A stretch of DNA of 64,000 nucleotides from Trichopria drosophilae (lineage: Eukaryota; Arthropoda; Insecta; Hymenoptera; Diapriidae): contig CM059584.1 in the NCBI GenBank assembly GCA_030407085.1, positions 121,744,501-121,808,500 on the forward strand, given 5' to 3'. The stretch's first letter is position 1. Each line of letters begins with the position of its first letter. This document shows positions 12,062 through 23,360 of the stretch, piece after piece. The translations under genes and the position numbers were made by a program. Below the pieces are notes generated by a model, which saw only the letters and a list, made by a program, of their open reading frames with translations, was not told the origin of the DNA and ran no database searches.

Positions 12062-13320
12062 TATATTCACTGCAAAAACTGTGCCTTATTTTGAGACACT
12101 TTCGTTCTCACTTTTAAGACGTCTTTGGGTGTTTTATAGAAATACGTTATAAATGACTTCTTTTGAGACGCTGGAAGTGTCTTCGATCGGAGTCTGAATA
12201 TACTGATCCATAGTTAATACATAACCTAAAAGTGTTTGATATTTACGTGGATATGGATCAACATCGTTTCCTGTTTGCAATTTTTGGGCTAATTTGATTT
12301 TTCTGCATCTTTCAGTTATGCAACGGCTCCACGTCTTTATTTCACGTGACAGCTACTCACACGACAAAATATCACATGGACAAATAACCATAATAAAAAT
12401 ATCACTACGAAAAAAACCAGCCCAATAAAAAATTTAATTATGCACAGAAATTACTTTAATTACACACGGAAAAACATTACACACGGATATTAATATGAGT
12501 CTTTTGTCGCCGTCGTTTTGGCCAAGACGTTTTGCCGTTTTGGCGTCAGAACGCTTTGGCCCCGCTGTTTTGGCACCGGATGTTTTGGCTCCGCCCGCCG
12601 TTTAGGCACCAGTCTATTTGACCTTGGTTTTTGTCGGGAGAATTATTTTAGATCAAACATACAGTACAGTGAAATGGGGGAAGCGAAAAAATGTCAACGT
12701 CACGAAATTAACCCAACCTAACTAGTCAGAACTCCGCCTACCTCTAATAATGCCTAAAAGCATGCAATAAAACTAACCTAACCTAACCAATCAGAACTCC
12801 ACTTACTCCTAATAATACATTAATGAATATCGCTGCGTATTTTGTCGACGTGATATTTTATCAATGTGATATATTGTCTTTGTGGTATTTTTATGCGAGA
12901 CATTTTATCATTGTGATAATATGACGTGTGATCATTTGTCCGTGAAATAAAGACATGCTACCTATGCAACAGTACATAATTTTTTCACCCATATCGGATT
13001 TATGAAAACAATAATGAACCGATGGAATCACATCAACCAAACAACCGCACATCAACAGAATAGGTTATGTTTGTATCAAGACATCGCTTCGAATCGGCAG
13101 GAATATAATACTCACGAAGATACTCGAGTCGGCAATGTGACTTCGATTTGCAAGTGTCTAAATACGTAAATGTCTTAAATTAGCTAATACGACTTAAATG
13201 TAGACACTTATTTATCTGAAATTTTTAGACACTTTGCAACGAAGACACATATATTAAGACGTTTCTTCTAAAAGACATTTTTGACATGTCTTGAAGTGAA
13301 GTGTTCCCGCCAAAAAATTA
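12062..13320. repeat. composite repeat: AAGACAC ends, ATATCAC arms, GTTTTGGC core
   Basis: Three nested layers are visible. The outer flanks (12062-12190 and 13130-13320) share inverted GTGTCTT/AAGACAC words. Inside, 12330-12480 and 12838-12965 are inverted with respect to each other, using TTTCACG, GACAAAATATCAC and TAAAAATA words. The core (12510-12615) is a run of variants of CGTTTTGGC spaced about 12-18 bp, followed by CCTAA-rich sequence near 12705-12790. This looks like elements inserted into one another. No transposase is seen. The 67-codon frame at 12518 is a by-product of the GTTTTGGC words. Confidence 0.5.
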
Positions 13321-13745
13321 TCCTATAGTTTTTCATCAAATGTCGACGTTTCAGGCCCTAAGGAACCCAAAGCAACAATAAAAAAAATTGGTGTCCGTTA
13401 GGTTGTACGTCCGTCCGTGGGCAAAATTTTGTATACGCGATATCTCGCGACCGACAGGACGAATTTAAAATGTACAAACGGATTTGGGTTTCTCTTGGCC
13501 AAACTTAGATCTGATTAGTTTTTGGAGATAATGCATACTAGATTATGAGGAGGTTTAACAAAAAAATGCTCAAACCACACGTTTTTTCCGTTTTTTAACA
13601 AAAAATACAAATCGTACAAAAAAATGTTTCAAACAAACAATATAGAACATCGAATTCTCTACAAAAAAAGGTTGTATTCATTTCTTCGTAAAATCAATGA
13701 TAATGCCGTAAAAAACGGAAACCGAAGTATCTCACATATAAAAAA
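13300..13745 (+). repeat. dispersed GTACGTCCGTCC repeat, copy A
   Basis: The order of shared words is: AAATTATCCTATAGTTTTTC, ATCAAATGTCGACGTTT, GTACGTCCGTCCGT, a CGCGATATCTCGCGA-type stretch, AAACTTAGATCTGATTAG, AAATGTTTCAAAC, then ACAAAAAAAGGTTGTATTCA. The same order occurs at 15430-15900 and, more diverged, inside 16673-17110, 20050-20280 and 21450-21830. No coding frame is conserved, which fits a non-autonomous element of unknown class. Confidence 0.6.
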
Positions 13746-14880
13746 ATTTATTTCCTGCAACCCGACCTGTCAAAAACTCGACTAAAACGTGTTTTTTTAA
13801 GCATCAGTGTGAACAAGACGTGCTCATTTATCAGTGCTTCGACTGACCTGCGGTCGGAGTCGAAGTTTTGAAAATGCTTATTTTCAATTTTAATATAGGG
13901 TGAATATGCCAATGAATGGACGACTACCAATGAATCGAATGGACGATTTTCTACATATTTCTATTTCTTATGAATGTATGACGCACAACATGCAACAAAA
14001 TACATATTTTTATGTTCTTTGAACATTCAAAACAATATTTACAGTACTATTGATCTTCCAGTGTTTATTATTTTGTAAAATCAAAGCAAAGTTTTAAAGC
14101 CATCGAAAACTGGTACTGAAAACGTCCCATTTGATTTAACCCGCCTATTCATTGGGGTTTAGCGGATTTTTTTACAAACGTATGAAGACGAGGTTAATAA
14201 TTAAATAAAATCAAAGGTTGAACTACACGGTCATAAAGAGCTGAGTCTAACGAGTCTAATGGTGGTATCATAATTAAATTTTCATAAACGAATTCAAAAA
14301 TTACAATCGATGAAAGTGTGAAAAATGCTTAAGCGTCCATTCATTGGCATATTCACCCTATTTAAGGAACAGGATATTGTTACAATATATCTATAGAAAC
14401 TACTCGAACCTAACGATGCTACAACTACCCTCTGCCGCCTTCTCAACGCAGGTAAACAAATAGGCCATTTTAATCGGAATCATTTATACTTTCAGGATAT
14501 GGTAACAAAAATAATATTCGAGATGAAACAATACCGAAAATTGTTGCCGAAAAGGATAAAATTGAATATAAATGAAAATTTCTAAGATATAATCGTTTGG
14601 ATCTTTATGAGTCTTTAAGATATCCATGTAAACAATATCACGTTACAAAGGTATATCCTTCCTATTTTCTAATAAAGAAGAAACTTTAAATTTGAGTAGA
14701 AATTACTGGAGCTGTGAGTTACTTTTTAAACAAATTTCAAATAAAACGTATAAATGAGATTTTGGGGGTGTATGAGAAAAAAATAAACATTTAATTCTTC
14801 TCAGGTTTGTGTGCCCTACAAGATCTACTATGTCCCGTGAAAAGTACACTTAGATTTTTTAATTTGTCACACCGTCTAAT
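13746..14880. other. mostly featureless, with repeat tail at its start
   Basis: At 13790-13930 a segment with TGACCTGCGGTCGGAGTC matches a related stretch at 16320-16390, so it is probably part of the GTACGTCC repeat family. GAATGGACG/CGTCCATTC words flank 13920-14345 in inverted orientation. Nothing else is recognised. Confidence 0.35.
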
Positions 14881-15065
14881 TGGTTTTAAGACCAAACCAA
14901 TTCGGTTGCGAAAACTAAACGAGTTTGGTTTTCCAAATCAGTTAATTTAGTGGTAAAAATAAAATTATTCTGCGGGCAATTTATTGGTATTTTGACTGAA
15001 CTTTTTAAAACAAATCCGTTTATACATCACAACCAACCTATTTGGTTTAGTCAACAACGCGCACT
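14880..15065. repeat. AACCAAACC-type repeat fragment
   Basis: Words such as GACCAAACCAATTCGGTTG and ACTAAACGAGTTTGGTTTTC are shared in style and partly in sequence with the terminal repeats of the element at 55991-56857. Probably a diverged fragment of that family. Confidence 0.35.
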
Positions 15066-15429
15066 ATATATTTCTCGCAGCCGAACTCACTTCAGGTTCT
15101 ATTTGTCTTGCATGTACTGAAAGACAGAATTGATAATGATCTATATATCATGAGGTATAATCATCCACCATCATCCGTCATAATCTGTCATCATGTGTCA
15201 TCGTTTCTCACTATTTATCGTAGTCCCACTTTAACAATATTTTATAAGATGCATTAAATACCAAGTTTTATACAACAGCCCTTAGATGAAACCAAAGAGG
15301 AAAGGAACAAAACTTTCATAACTTTAAAACCAATCAGCGAAGAGACATGGTTTGAAGGTACTATTAATCCATAGTCATCCCTCAATAACTACCTTAGTGG
15401 GTATTAGATGGAAATGTTCAGTTGTTATA

Positions 15430-15960
15430 TTACTTCGACCCAGACTAAGTCTGGACGAAGTATTGAATTTGGTCACTTCGGGCATAAAAATTACCATATA
15501 GTTTTTCATCAAATGTCGACGTTTAAGACCCAAAGGAACCCAAATCAACAATAAAAAAATTTGTGTCCGTGATCTTGTACGTACGTACGTCCGTACGTCC
15601 GTACGTCCCGTTTTTTTGTCTCGCGATAACTCGCGAACGGATAAGCGTATCGACATAATTTTTTTTTTAAATACGCATCTTGGCATAACTTAGATCTGAT
15701 TAGATTTTGGCGCAGATCCATTCGTCCATTACTAAAAAAAATTAGCCCCAATTAAGTCACTGCGTAGTTTTTTGCACATATTTTGAAAAAGACAAATTTT
15801 ATTAAAAAATGTTTCAAACAAAAAAGATAGAGCATGAAATTCTCTACAAAAAAAGGTTGTATGCATTTTCTTCCTAAAGTCAACGATAATGCCATAAAAA
15901 CTGGTTTTAAATGTTTATGACTATTGTCTGAAAAAGTATTGAATTTGGTCACCTAGGAAA
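15430..15960 (+). repeat. dispersed GTACGTCCGTCC repeat, copy B
   Basis: This copy starts near a small palindrome, CCCAGACTAAGTCTGG, and then GACGAAGTATTGAATTTGG. It keeps the order of words seen at 13300-13745, including GTACGTACGTACGTCCGTAC at about 15578, CGCGATAACTCGCGAAC, and the 3' ACAAAAAAAGGTTGTATGCA. The open frames on the minus strand (to 103 codons) come from this repeat and are not conserved as proteins. Confidence 0.62.
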
Positions 15961-15999
15961 AAAATTACCCTGTAGTTTTCCTCAAATTTCGACGTTTCG

Positions 16000-16110
16000 A
16001 CCCCCTACTTCCCAGCGGTAGTCTTCGCCAGCCTCTCGGGCGCGGTGATCGCCTACGGGCTCATAAGTTCTTTTACGCTTTTGATACGAAAATAACTATT
16101 TCGATATGTC
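16000..16110. repeat. fragment of the hairpin-TIR MITE family
   Basis: CGCCAGCCTCTCGGGCG and then TTTTACGCTTTTGATACGAAAATAACTATTTC correspond to the right half of the MITE at 17639-17788 (CCGCCGTCCCTCGGAC ... TTTACGCCC ... ACGAAAATAACTATTT). The hairpin is degraded in this copy. Confidence 0.5.
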
Positions 16111-16672
16111 TAAAAGATGTCTTATAGAATCTAAAAGATATCCGTCAGAGATTTTTTCGACACTTTCAAGATATCTTTGACCAATTATATGTATATATAA
16201 GATCATAATGATACAGACAGTAATTAGTAAAACACTGTAAACATGTAATGTGCACCGCATAGTCTATTACAATACAAGTGCTTAAAGTAAGTGTTTTGCA
16301 ACTATTATTTATTAATACTTCGGCTGGCCTGTTGTCGGGGTCATAAGTTTGGAAATTCTCATTTTTAATTTGCATACATATAAAAAACACTATATTGTTG
16401 TAACATATCTATCGAGGCCACTTGGACCTGAATATGATTGGACCCCCAAATATCGATATAATTTTATAATATAATTGAAAGCTGTTAGTAAACAAACGAG
16501 TAATAAGGAATAGCCGACTCTCTACTGGGTCGAAGTTTCTGAGCGAGCGAAGCGAACGAGGCACCACGCCAACACTAGTTTGTTCTTTAAGTTTCACAGA
16601 TTTGACTTTTCGGCATTTTATAGCTTGATTGTTAGTGTTAAAGTGGCATTAGTATTTAATTAAGTAATGTAT

Positions 16673-18330
16673 AATTATTTTCTGTAATTTCACCTTTTGT
16701 TTCAAAAAATTTGATACTCCACGTTTTTTGTTTGAAACGTTTTTTACTGTGATTTGTATTGTTGAAAATAAATACAAAAACGTATTTTTTTCGCTTATTT
16801 TGTTCGACCTCCCCGTAATCTAGTATGGATCCAATCCGCAAACTAATCCATATACTAATTTCGATGCCAATTCAATGCCATGTTCAAAAAGAGGTTGATC
16901 TTTAAAATCGGGTTTACTATTAGCGAAATATCGCGCGCGAAAAATAGTGACACATACGGAGGGACGGACATACGTACAAGATCACAGATACAAATTCTTT
17001 AATTGCATTTTTGAGTTGTTTAGAGTTTAAAACGTCGATATTTGACGAAAAACTATAATTTTCTTTCAAAACTTGGTCCAGACATAGTCTGGGTTTAGGT
17101 CAAACTTACCTACTAACCTAACATGTACTTCTGTTTTTTTCCATGTAAATGATATTTTACATTTGATTCTTTGAGAAAAATACCAAAATGATGAAATACC
17201 TGTGTTTAAGATAAACAAATACGACATGTATAAAAATAATGTAGGCGAAATATGTATAAAATATGTCCGAATATGTAAGATTTGACTTCAAATTCTGACA
17301 TGCATGAAATTAACATTAAAATTAAAAGCAGGACGTTTCGGTTCATTTGGAACCCTTTTCAAATTGCGAAAGGTTGTTTGTTAGTGACTAAAATCTCCTT
17401 CGTCGTCGCCTTATATACTCGTTTTCGAATAAGAAGAGGGGATTTCTTCCACGAATTCAAAGTTGACAATAATTCATTGTAACTAATATGTAAATTCTGT
17501 GTATCTTCTATTTTGTTCATTGTTTTTATAGGTATATGTAGATAATTTCGGAAATTCTGCTAGTAACAAAATTATTTTCGACATTTAAACTTTTGACATG
17601 TTTTGTAATTACAGTTTCAGTTTGTGATGGTCGCTGTAAGTTATTTTTCGTCATAGTAGGCGTAAAGTACGTCTTTACGCCTCGTTTTGCGATTGGAACG
17701 ATTTTCGGGCCGACTCCGCCGTCCCTCGGACATGAGAATTGCCTGCGGGCGTAAAGTCGCACTTTACGCCCATCGTACGAAAATAACTATTTATGTTAAG
17801 AAATGCTATATTTTAACGCCCTTTTGGTCCCACGAACGCCCTACTAAATTACAGTTGTTAAACTGTGTTGTTTTTATTCAAATGACTAACTAAAACTGTG
17901 CATTTAATTATGATGTTGTTTAAATTATTATTTATTCGTGGTACTACCTGTATATATTATATTTTTTGTAACTTCGTTTAATTGGACCGAAAATACCTTC
18001 TATATACATATAATTTTAAATATTTCGGATAATTGTTATCTAATAAATCATATTTTGATCAATGGCAAATTTTTGTTATGAAATAAACAAATTTGTATTG
18101 CTGAAATTAAGGGTCCTATCAAACAAAATATACAGAACTGCATGTTTTTTATTTTGGACGATAGGAATTAAAATTTAAAAAATCGACCTGAATAAGCGGA
18201 TTTTCTAAACCAGCAAAACATTAACCTCATAGTTTCCTGCTTTTTAATTGATAATAGTTCTAAAAATGGAATTTTATTATTATGTTCTAAGTTGAAAGTA
18301 AACTGTATTCTCATGTGTAAACTGTAAAAA
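16673..18330 (+). repeat. left arm of a large inverted duplication
   Basis: This arm is matched in reverse complement by 20284-21875 over about 1.6 kb. Examples are GACTTCAAATTCTGACATGC at 17283 and its complement near 21250, and AACCTCATAGTTTCCTGC near 18223 against its complement at about 20365. It includes a reversed GTACGTCC-family copy at 16673-17110. A 150-bp MITE at 17639-17788 is private to this arm. The frames of about 60-66 codons found in both arms are mirror copies and show no known domain. Confidence 0.78.
17639..17788. mobile_element. 150-bp MITE with a hairpin inside each terminal repeat
   Basis: The ends are AGTTATTTTTCGTCATAGTA and, reversed, AGTTATTTTCGTACGATG. Each end contains a stem: GGCGTAAAG-TACGT-CTTTACGCC at 17659-17681, and a perfect 11-bp stem GGGCGTAAAGT-CGC-ACTTTACGCCC at 17747-17771. 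The centre is GC-rich (CGGGCCGACTCCGCC). The matching site in the other arm of the inverted duplication (near 20898-20915) lacks these bases, which supports insertion as a mobile unit. It has no coding capacity and must be moved in trans. The target duplication could not be fixed by eye. Confidence 0.72.
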
Positions 18331-18459
18331 AACATTTAACATTTCAGACATTTTATTTTTAGAAACGCATGTAATAATATCGTCGAAATATCAGTAATAA
18401 AAAATTAGTTTAGGGACTGTACTGATTCATTTTCAGTATATATAGTTTATTTATAATTG

Positions 18460-18500
18460 TGTGCGCGCGCATGTGTGTATGTGCGCTTGTATGTGTATTC
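18460..18500. repeat. alternating purine-pyrimidine tract
   Basis: GTGTGCGCGCGCATGTGTG and the following TG/CG steps form about 40 bp of alternating sequence, a candidate Z-DNA-forming microsatellite. Confidence 0.6.
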
Positions 18501-18834
18501 AATTTTTATTAATTTTATTTAATTCATTCTTTATTTTCATCAGAGAATGAAGCTTTTTATATTTAGATTGAAATTTTACTTTTATAAAAGTACACATTTT
18601 ATACGTTTTATTGTAATTGAAATGTAATTGAAAAATATTACAGTTACATAAATATAATTTAATTTTCATCCTGTATTAAGTAATATCTTTTTCTTTCTCC
18701 CTCACGCATTACATATACATTTTCCGCAATCTTATATAATAGAATTTTCATCTTCACTACGACTATGTCATAAGAACTCGAGTAGCAAATAGTGAAATAA
18801 TGCTGGAGGGCCAGTTATTTCTTTACATCGATAT

Positions 18835-19062
18835 TGGGACTCCAGGGTAGCGTAAAATACCAGTACCATGCCAGTAAAATATACGGTACTGTGACAGTAC
18901 AGTCGCAGTACTGGAAGTCAGTACCCACGCGGTGTTACCTTCCAGTACAATACCGGTATTATGCCGGTGCTTTGCCGGTATAACGCCAGTACCACGCCAG
19001 TGCAGTAAATGTTTAGCCAGTACTGGCGCGGTACTGCGCCGGTAGTCAATTTCCACCTGGAA
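18835..19062 (-). repeat. CAGTACTG-family block 1
   Basis: A GC-richer block full of CCAGTACTGG, GCCGGTA and CAGTACC words. It ends with AATTTCCACCTGG, close to the end AATTTCTACCTGG of the block at 26050-26290 and the reverse of the start GGTAGAAAT at 27430. It lies between the arms of the large inverted duplication. The minus-strand frame of 77 codons across it is repeat-derived. Confidence 0.65.
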
Positions 19063-19550
19063 ATACAGGGATTCTATTATATTTAATATGTCTTCTAACG
19101 AAAGTTTGATTTTACTACATATATAATTATATCTTCGCCAAATACTAGTTTTTACTAATTCGATTGGAATATTCGTAAAATGTTATATAAGGAAATCATT
19201 ATGTGGTCATCCGGTATCTTTAAGTTATTTAAATATGTTAATTAAAATGTAAATAATTTTAACGACCGTTGTCTAAACAATTCAAAATAAAAATATTTCT
19301 CGGTTTTGACGATCTAGAACTCCAATCACAATAAATGAATATTATATATATTGAAGCTTGTTCTGGTTCCATTCTTCAAAATTAAAAATCAAACATAATA
19401 TTAATGTAGATACCAGAATAAAAAGTTATATATATGTTCACTATCTTCCACTGTGTGATTAAACTTATTGTTGTTTGTGTTTTATACTCAGCAAAAATTA
19501 TTTCGTTTTTGAGAAATACGGGAAGAAATAAACACAGCGTTCCTCTATAG

Positions 19551-19775
19551 TTAGCTTATTGGTGAATGTGAATCGCCACTATTTTTTATGAACGATGTTG
19601 GAGGTTTTGTACAGTTTTCTATTAGATTAGCAAGAAAATTAGCATCATAATATGTTGGAGAGCCAAGCAAAGAAATTATTGGTCGTAAAGGTGCTTTTTT
19701 ATGAATCTTATGCAACCCATAGCCCCGTGGAATGCCTTTATACGTTTGAGTAATGCTGTTGTTATGATGTTTCAA
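19551..19775 (-). mobile_element. Penelope-like reverse transcriptase fragment
   Basis: Translation gives GYGLHKIHKKAPLRPIISLLGSPTY followed by ANFLANLI, the conserved N-terminal RT block (GLPKIHK...RPIV...SPTY...LA..L) of Penelope-like elements. Only about 75 codons remain. The catalytic YVDD part is missing. It sits inside the spacer of the inverted duplication and is on the opposite strand to the PLE piece at 1880-2442. Confidence 0.75.
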
Positions 19776-19859
19776 TATTTTAGAATTTCATGGCAAGATG
19801 TTTGCATAAGTTCCAACGTTAAAACACAGAATTCCTAAGCTTAAAAATAGTTTGCAGAA

Positions 19860-20283
19860 ATCATCACAAACTGAAACTGTAAATAGGGCATATTCCATAC
19901 ATATTTAGCCTATATTATTTTCATACAGGTCTTATTTGTATATATAAAATACAAATATTTCTTAATTTTGGTATTTTTGTTAAAGAATCAAATGTAAAAT
20001 ATTATTTGTATGAAAAAAAAACAGAAGTACATGTTAGGTTAGTAGGTAAGTTTGGGCTAAACCAATATGTCTGGACGAAGTATTGAATTCGGTCAGTTCG
20101 GGAAAGAAAATTATAGTTTTTCGTCTATTGTCGACGTTTTAAATCATAAAACAAACCAAAAATGCAATTGAAGAATTTTTCTCTGTAATCTTATAAGTAC
20201 GTCCGTCCCTCCGTATGCGTCACTATTTTTCGCGCGCGATATTTCGCTAATAGTAAAACCGATTTTAAAGATGTTTTTTTAAT
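19860..20283 (-). repeat. partial extra copy of the inverted-duplication unit
   Basis: The segment repeats, with an internal deletion, stretches of the adjacent right arm: ACAAACTGAAACTGTAA, TTTTGGTATTTTTGT, AAGTACATGTTAGGTTAG and the GTACGTCCGTCCCTCCGTA block, as also found near 20905, 21345, 21415 and 21590. It joins the right arm at about 20284, so the locus holds at least two and a half copies. Confidence 0.6.
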
Positions 20284-21875
20284 AGTTTACAATTGAGAAT
20301 ACAATTTACTTTCAACTTAGAACTAGATAATAAAATTCCATTTTTAGAACTGTTATCAATTAAGAATCAGGAAACTATGAGGTTAATGTTTCATTGTTTT
20401 AGAAAATCCACTTATTCAGGTCGATTTTTTAAATTTTAATTCCTATCTTCCAAAATAAAAAAAACGCAGTTCTGTATATTTTGGTTAATAGGACCCTTAA
20501 ATACAGCAATACAAATTCATTTATTTCATAACAAAAATTTGCCATTGACAAAAATAAGATTTATTAGATAACAATTATCCGAAATATTTTATAAACAAAT
20601 ACATCACGAGAGGAGTGTACAGCTACGGTAATACAAATAACAATAACAACAACCCGACAGCGTATTTAAAATTATATGTATGTAGAAGGTATTTTCGGTC
20701 CAATTAAACGAAGTTAAAAAAAATATAATATACAGGTAGTGCCATCAATAAACAATAAATTAAACAACATGATAATTAAATGCACTGTTTCAGTGAGTCA
20801 TTTGAATAAAAACAACACTGTTTAACAACTGTAATGTTGTCGGTTCGTGAGACCAAAAGGGCGTTAAAATATAGAATTTCTTAACATAAAAATAATTTAC
20901 AGCGACCATGACAAACTGAAACTGTAATTTCAAAACATGTCAAAAGTTTAAATATTGAAAATAATTTTGTTACTAGCAGAATTTCCGAAATTACCTACAT
21001 ATATCTATACAAACAATGAACAAAATAGAATATACACAAAATTTACTATATTAATTACAATGAATTATTGTCAACTTTGAATTCGTAGAAGTAATCCCCT
21101 CTGCCTTATTCGAAAATGAGTATATAAGGCGACGACGAAGGAGATTTTAGTCACTAATAAACAACCTTTCGCAATTTGAAAAGGGTTCCAAATGAACCGA
21201 AACGTACTGCTTTTAATTTTAATGTTAATTTCATGCATGTCAGAATTTGAAGTCAAATCTTACATATTCGGACATATTTTATACATATTTCGCCTACATT
21301 ATTTTTATACATGTCGTATTTGTTTATTTAAAACACAGGTATTTCATAATTTTGGTATTTTTGTCAAAGAATCAAATTTAAAATATTATTTATATGAAAA
21401 AAAAAAACAGAAGTACAAGTTAGGTTAGTAGGTAAGTTTGAGCTAAATCCAAACTATGTCTGGCCGAAGTTTTGAATTCGGTCAGTTAGAGAAAGAAAAT
21501 TAAAGTTTTTCATCAAATATCGACGTTTTAAACTCTAAACAACTAAAAAATGCAATTAAAGAATTTTTCTTCGTAATCTTCTAAGTACGTCCGTTCCTCC
21601 GTATGTGTCACTATTTTTCGCTAATAGTAAAACCGAGTTTAAAGATCAACCTCTTTTTGAACATGGCACCGAAATTAGTATTGATTAGTTTCGGGACGGG
21701 ATCCCTACTAGATTACGGGGAGTCGAACAAAACAAGCGAAAAGAATACGTTTTTGCATTTATTTTCAACAATACGAATCACATTACAAAACGTTTCAAAC
21801 AAAAAAGGTGGAGTATCAAATTTTTTGAAACAATTTCAATTTCAGCGGCCCCAAAAACTTCCAGAAAATAATTTT
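20284..21875 (-). repeat. right arm of the large inverted duplication
   Basis: Reverse complement of 16673-18330. It lacks the 150-bp MITE found in the left arm but has a private stretch of about 60-80 bp near 20600-20670 (ending in ACAACCCGACAGCG). The GTACGTCC-family words are at 21580-21610. The alternating private insertions show that both arms have evolved separately since duplication. Confidence 0.78.
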
Positions 21876-21944
21876 TCTTTATATTCATATTTTAGAGTAG
21901 ATTTTTAGATTTCTTTTTGAGGTTATGTTAAGAATTTTTTAACG

Positions 21945-22050
21945 CAGTGTGCGTAAAATTCGCTTTTACGCATTTTTAGCGGTGCGTAAAATGATTCATT
22001 ATAGAACACTGTGCGTAAAATTGGATTTTACGCACTTTTTTCGGTGCGTA
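21945..22050. repeat. GTGCGTAAAAT hairpin cluster
   Basis: Two stems are clear: TGCGTAAAA/TTTTACGCA at 21950-21972, and a perfect 11-bp stem GTGCGTAAAAT-TGG-ATTTTACGCAC at 22011-22035. Each is followed by an unpaired half copy, GGTGCGTAAAATG (21981 and 22040). Stem sequence and loop length resemble the MITE hairpins at 17659-17771, but with GUGC/GCAC in place of GGGC/GCCC. Confidence 0.7.
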
Positions 22051-22059
22051 AAATGCAAC

Positions 22060-22960
22060 ATTATGATATTTTTGTTTCTTTAGAATCAGAACGTGGCTAG
22101 TATCGGGGGGTAACGACAGTCACAACAACGGAAACTATTGAAAGCGAATAATCGCAACAATTATATTTACTTTCACTTAACTATTTACAATGAAGTGTAT
22201 TTCTGTTTTGATAAAATTATAAAGTTTTGTCATAGCATTTTTGTCAATAAAATGCAAGAAAACTAAATACAGAAATAGGTTGTTTTATTATATTTTCTCA
22301 AAATTGTTATATTTATTTTATTATTTTGATGGAAATAATTTGTAATTTATCTTTCGAATGGTTCCGTCATTTGTATATCCACCACTGGCTGTCTACACCT
22401 GTGAGTCTGCTATACCAACGTCAGATTTTTTGTTTCTTTAGAAACAGGACTTTCCTATTATCCCCTTTTTGTTGACTCAAACCGCCATATTGGATTTTCG
22501 GTAGCCCACACCATTTTGATCTTGAAATTTAATGGATCTGACCCTAAATCCCATACGACGAAAGTTTTCTAATCTCTTGTACTTTAATATCTTATACTGA
22601 ACTGGTGGCATTCTGTACATTCCATCGATTAAGTGGAAATGTATACCTCGAAAGTTTTCTTAACAGATTTGTCATTGTCAGATTTTCGAAATTCAAAATG
22701 ACGAATCTGATATGCAGGACCAGGATCCAAAAATGGGACTAGTTACTTGTTATCTTTGCATAAAAATGTATGCTATGACTTCGGGCGTTAATGAAAGAGA
22801 ATTTTCATACTAAGCAATTTAACTTGTTAATAACCAAGTTTTCTATAATTCAATTACTGGAATTTTAGGACAACATTACCCAGCAAACACCAAATTTCTA
22901 TTTTTTGAATATGTACCATGGATGTGAGTGCTCTTGTCATCATTTCTGTATGTATCTAAA
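22060..22960. repeat. dispersed-repeat DNA with PyPu ATGGCGG words
   Basis: TTTTGTTTCTTTAGAA occurs twice (about 22068 and 22429), and CCGCCATATTGGATTTTC with CACCATTTTGATCTTG near 22480-22525, members of the ATGGCGGATCC family. No gene is recognised. Confidence 0.35.
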
Positions 22961-23139
22961 GCTGAATCACTTCTCCAGGCACGTCAAGGTTGAGTGCATC
23001 AAATACGCAGAATATTCAGAGCAATTGTTTAGGGCATTTGGAAAAGAGTTGCCTTGAAATGTCGAGTGACTATCGCCCATTCGCAAATTCGAGGATGAAC
23101 GGGAATGATCGAAGACCACAGTGGGCAAAAACGCTATTT

Positions 23140-23360
23140 TCCTGCAATTCACGAAGGATGCTGTAGTTCGAAAGGCGAGCGGTTATCAGATCTCATGAAT
23201 GGCCGCGTAATGTGAATGAAGCTCCAATGACCCAGTTCTGAAATGCCCCTTTGCCGCCCCAAACGTTTTAACCCCCTCCTACCCTACTCTCTCATACCAC
23301 CCCTTTAGACTATACGTCAGCATGGGTTATCGACTGCGACACATAGGCCGCACTCAGAGT
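23140..23360. promoter_or_regulatory. moderately GC-rich islet with CCAAT and CRE-half words
   Basis: This is a CpG-containing block with CCAAT (near 23224), GCCGCCCC (complement GGGGCGGC) near 23252, and ATACGTCAGC (TGACGTAT on the minus strand) near 23314. It is weaker than the other islets and carries no full TGACGTCA. Regulatory function is a guess. Confidence 0.28.

Noticed and set aside
12518..12721. 67-codon plus-strand frame starting MAKTFCRFGVRTLWPRCFG
   Set aside because: It is a translation of the repeated CGTTTTGGC words and not a protein gene.
17282..17482. 66-codon frame whose mirror is at 21071-21256, suggesting a conserved small protein
   Set aside because: The similarity is explained by the inverted duplication. 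The C-terminal parts diverge by frameshift between copies, which argues against protein selection.
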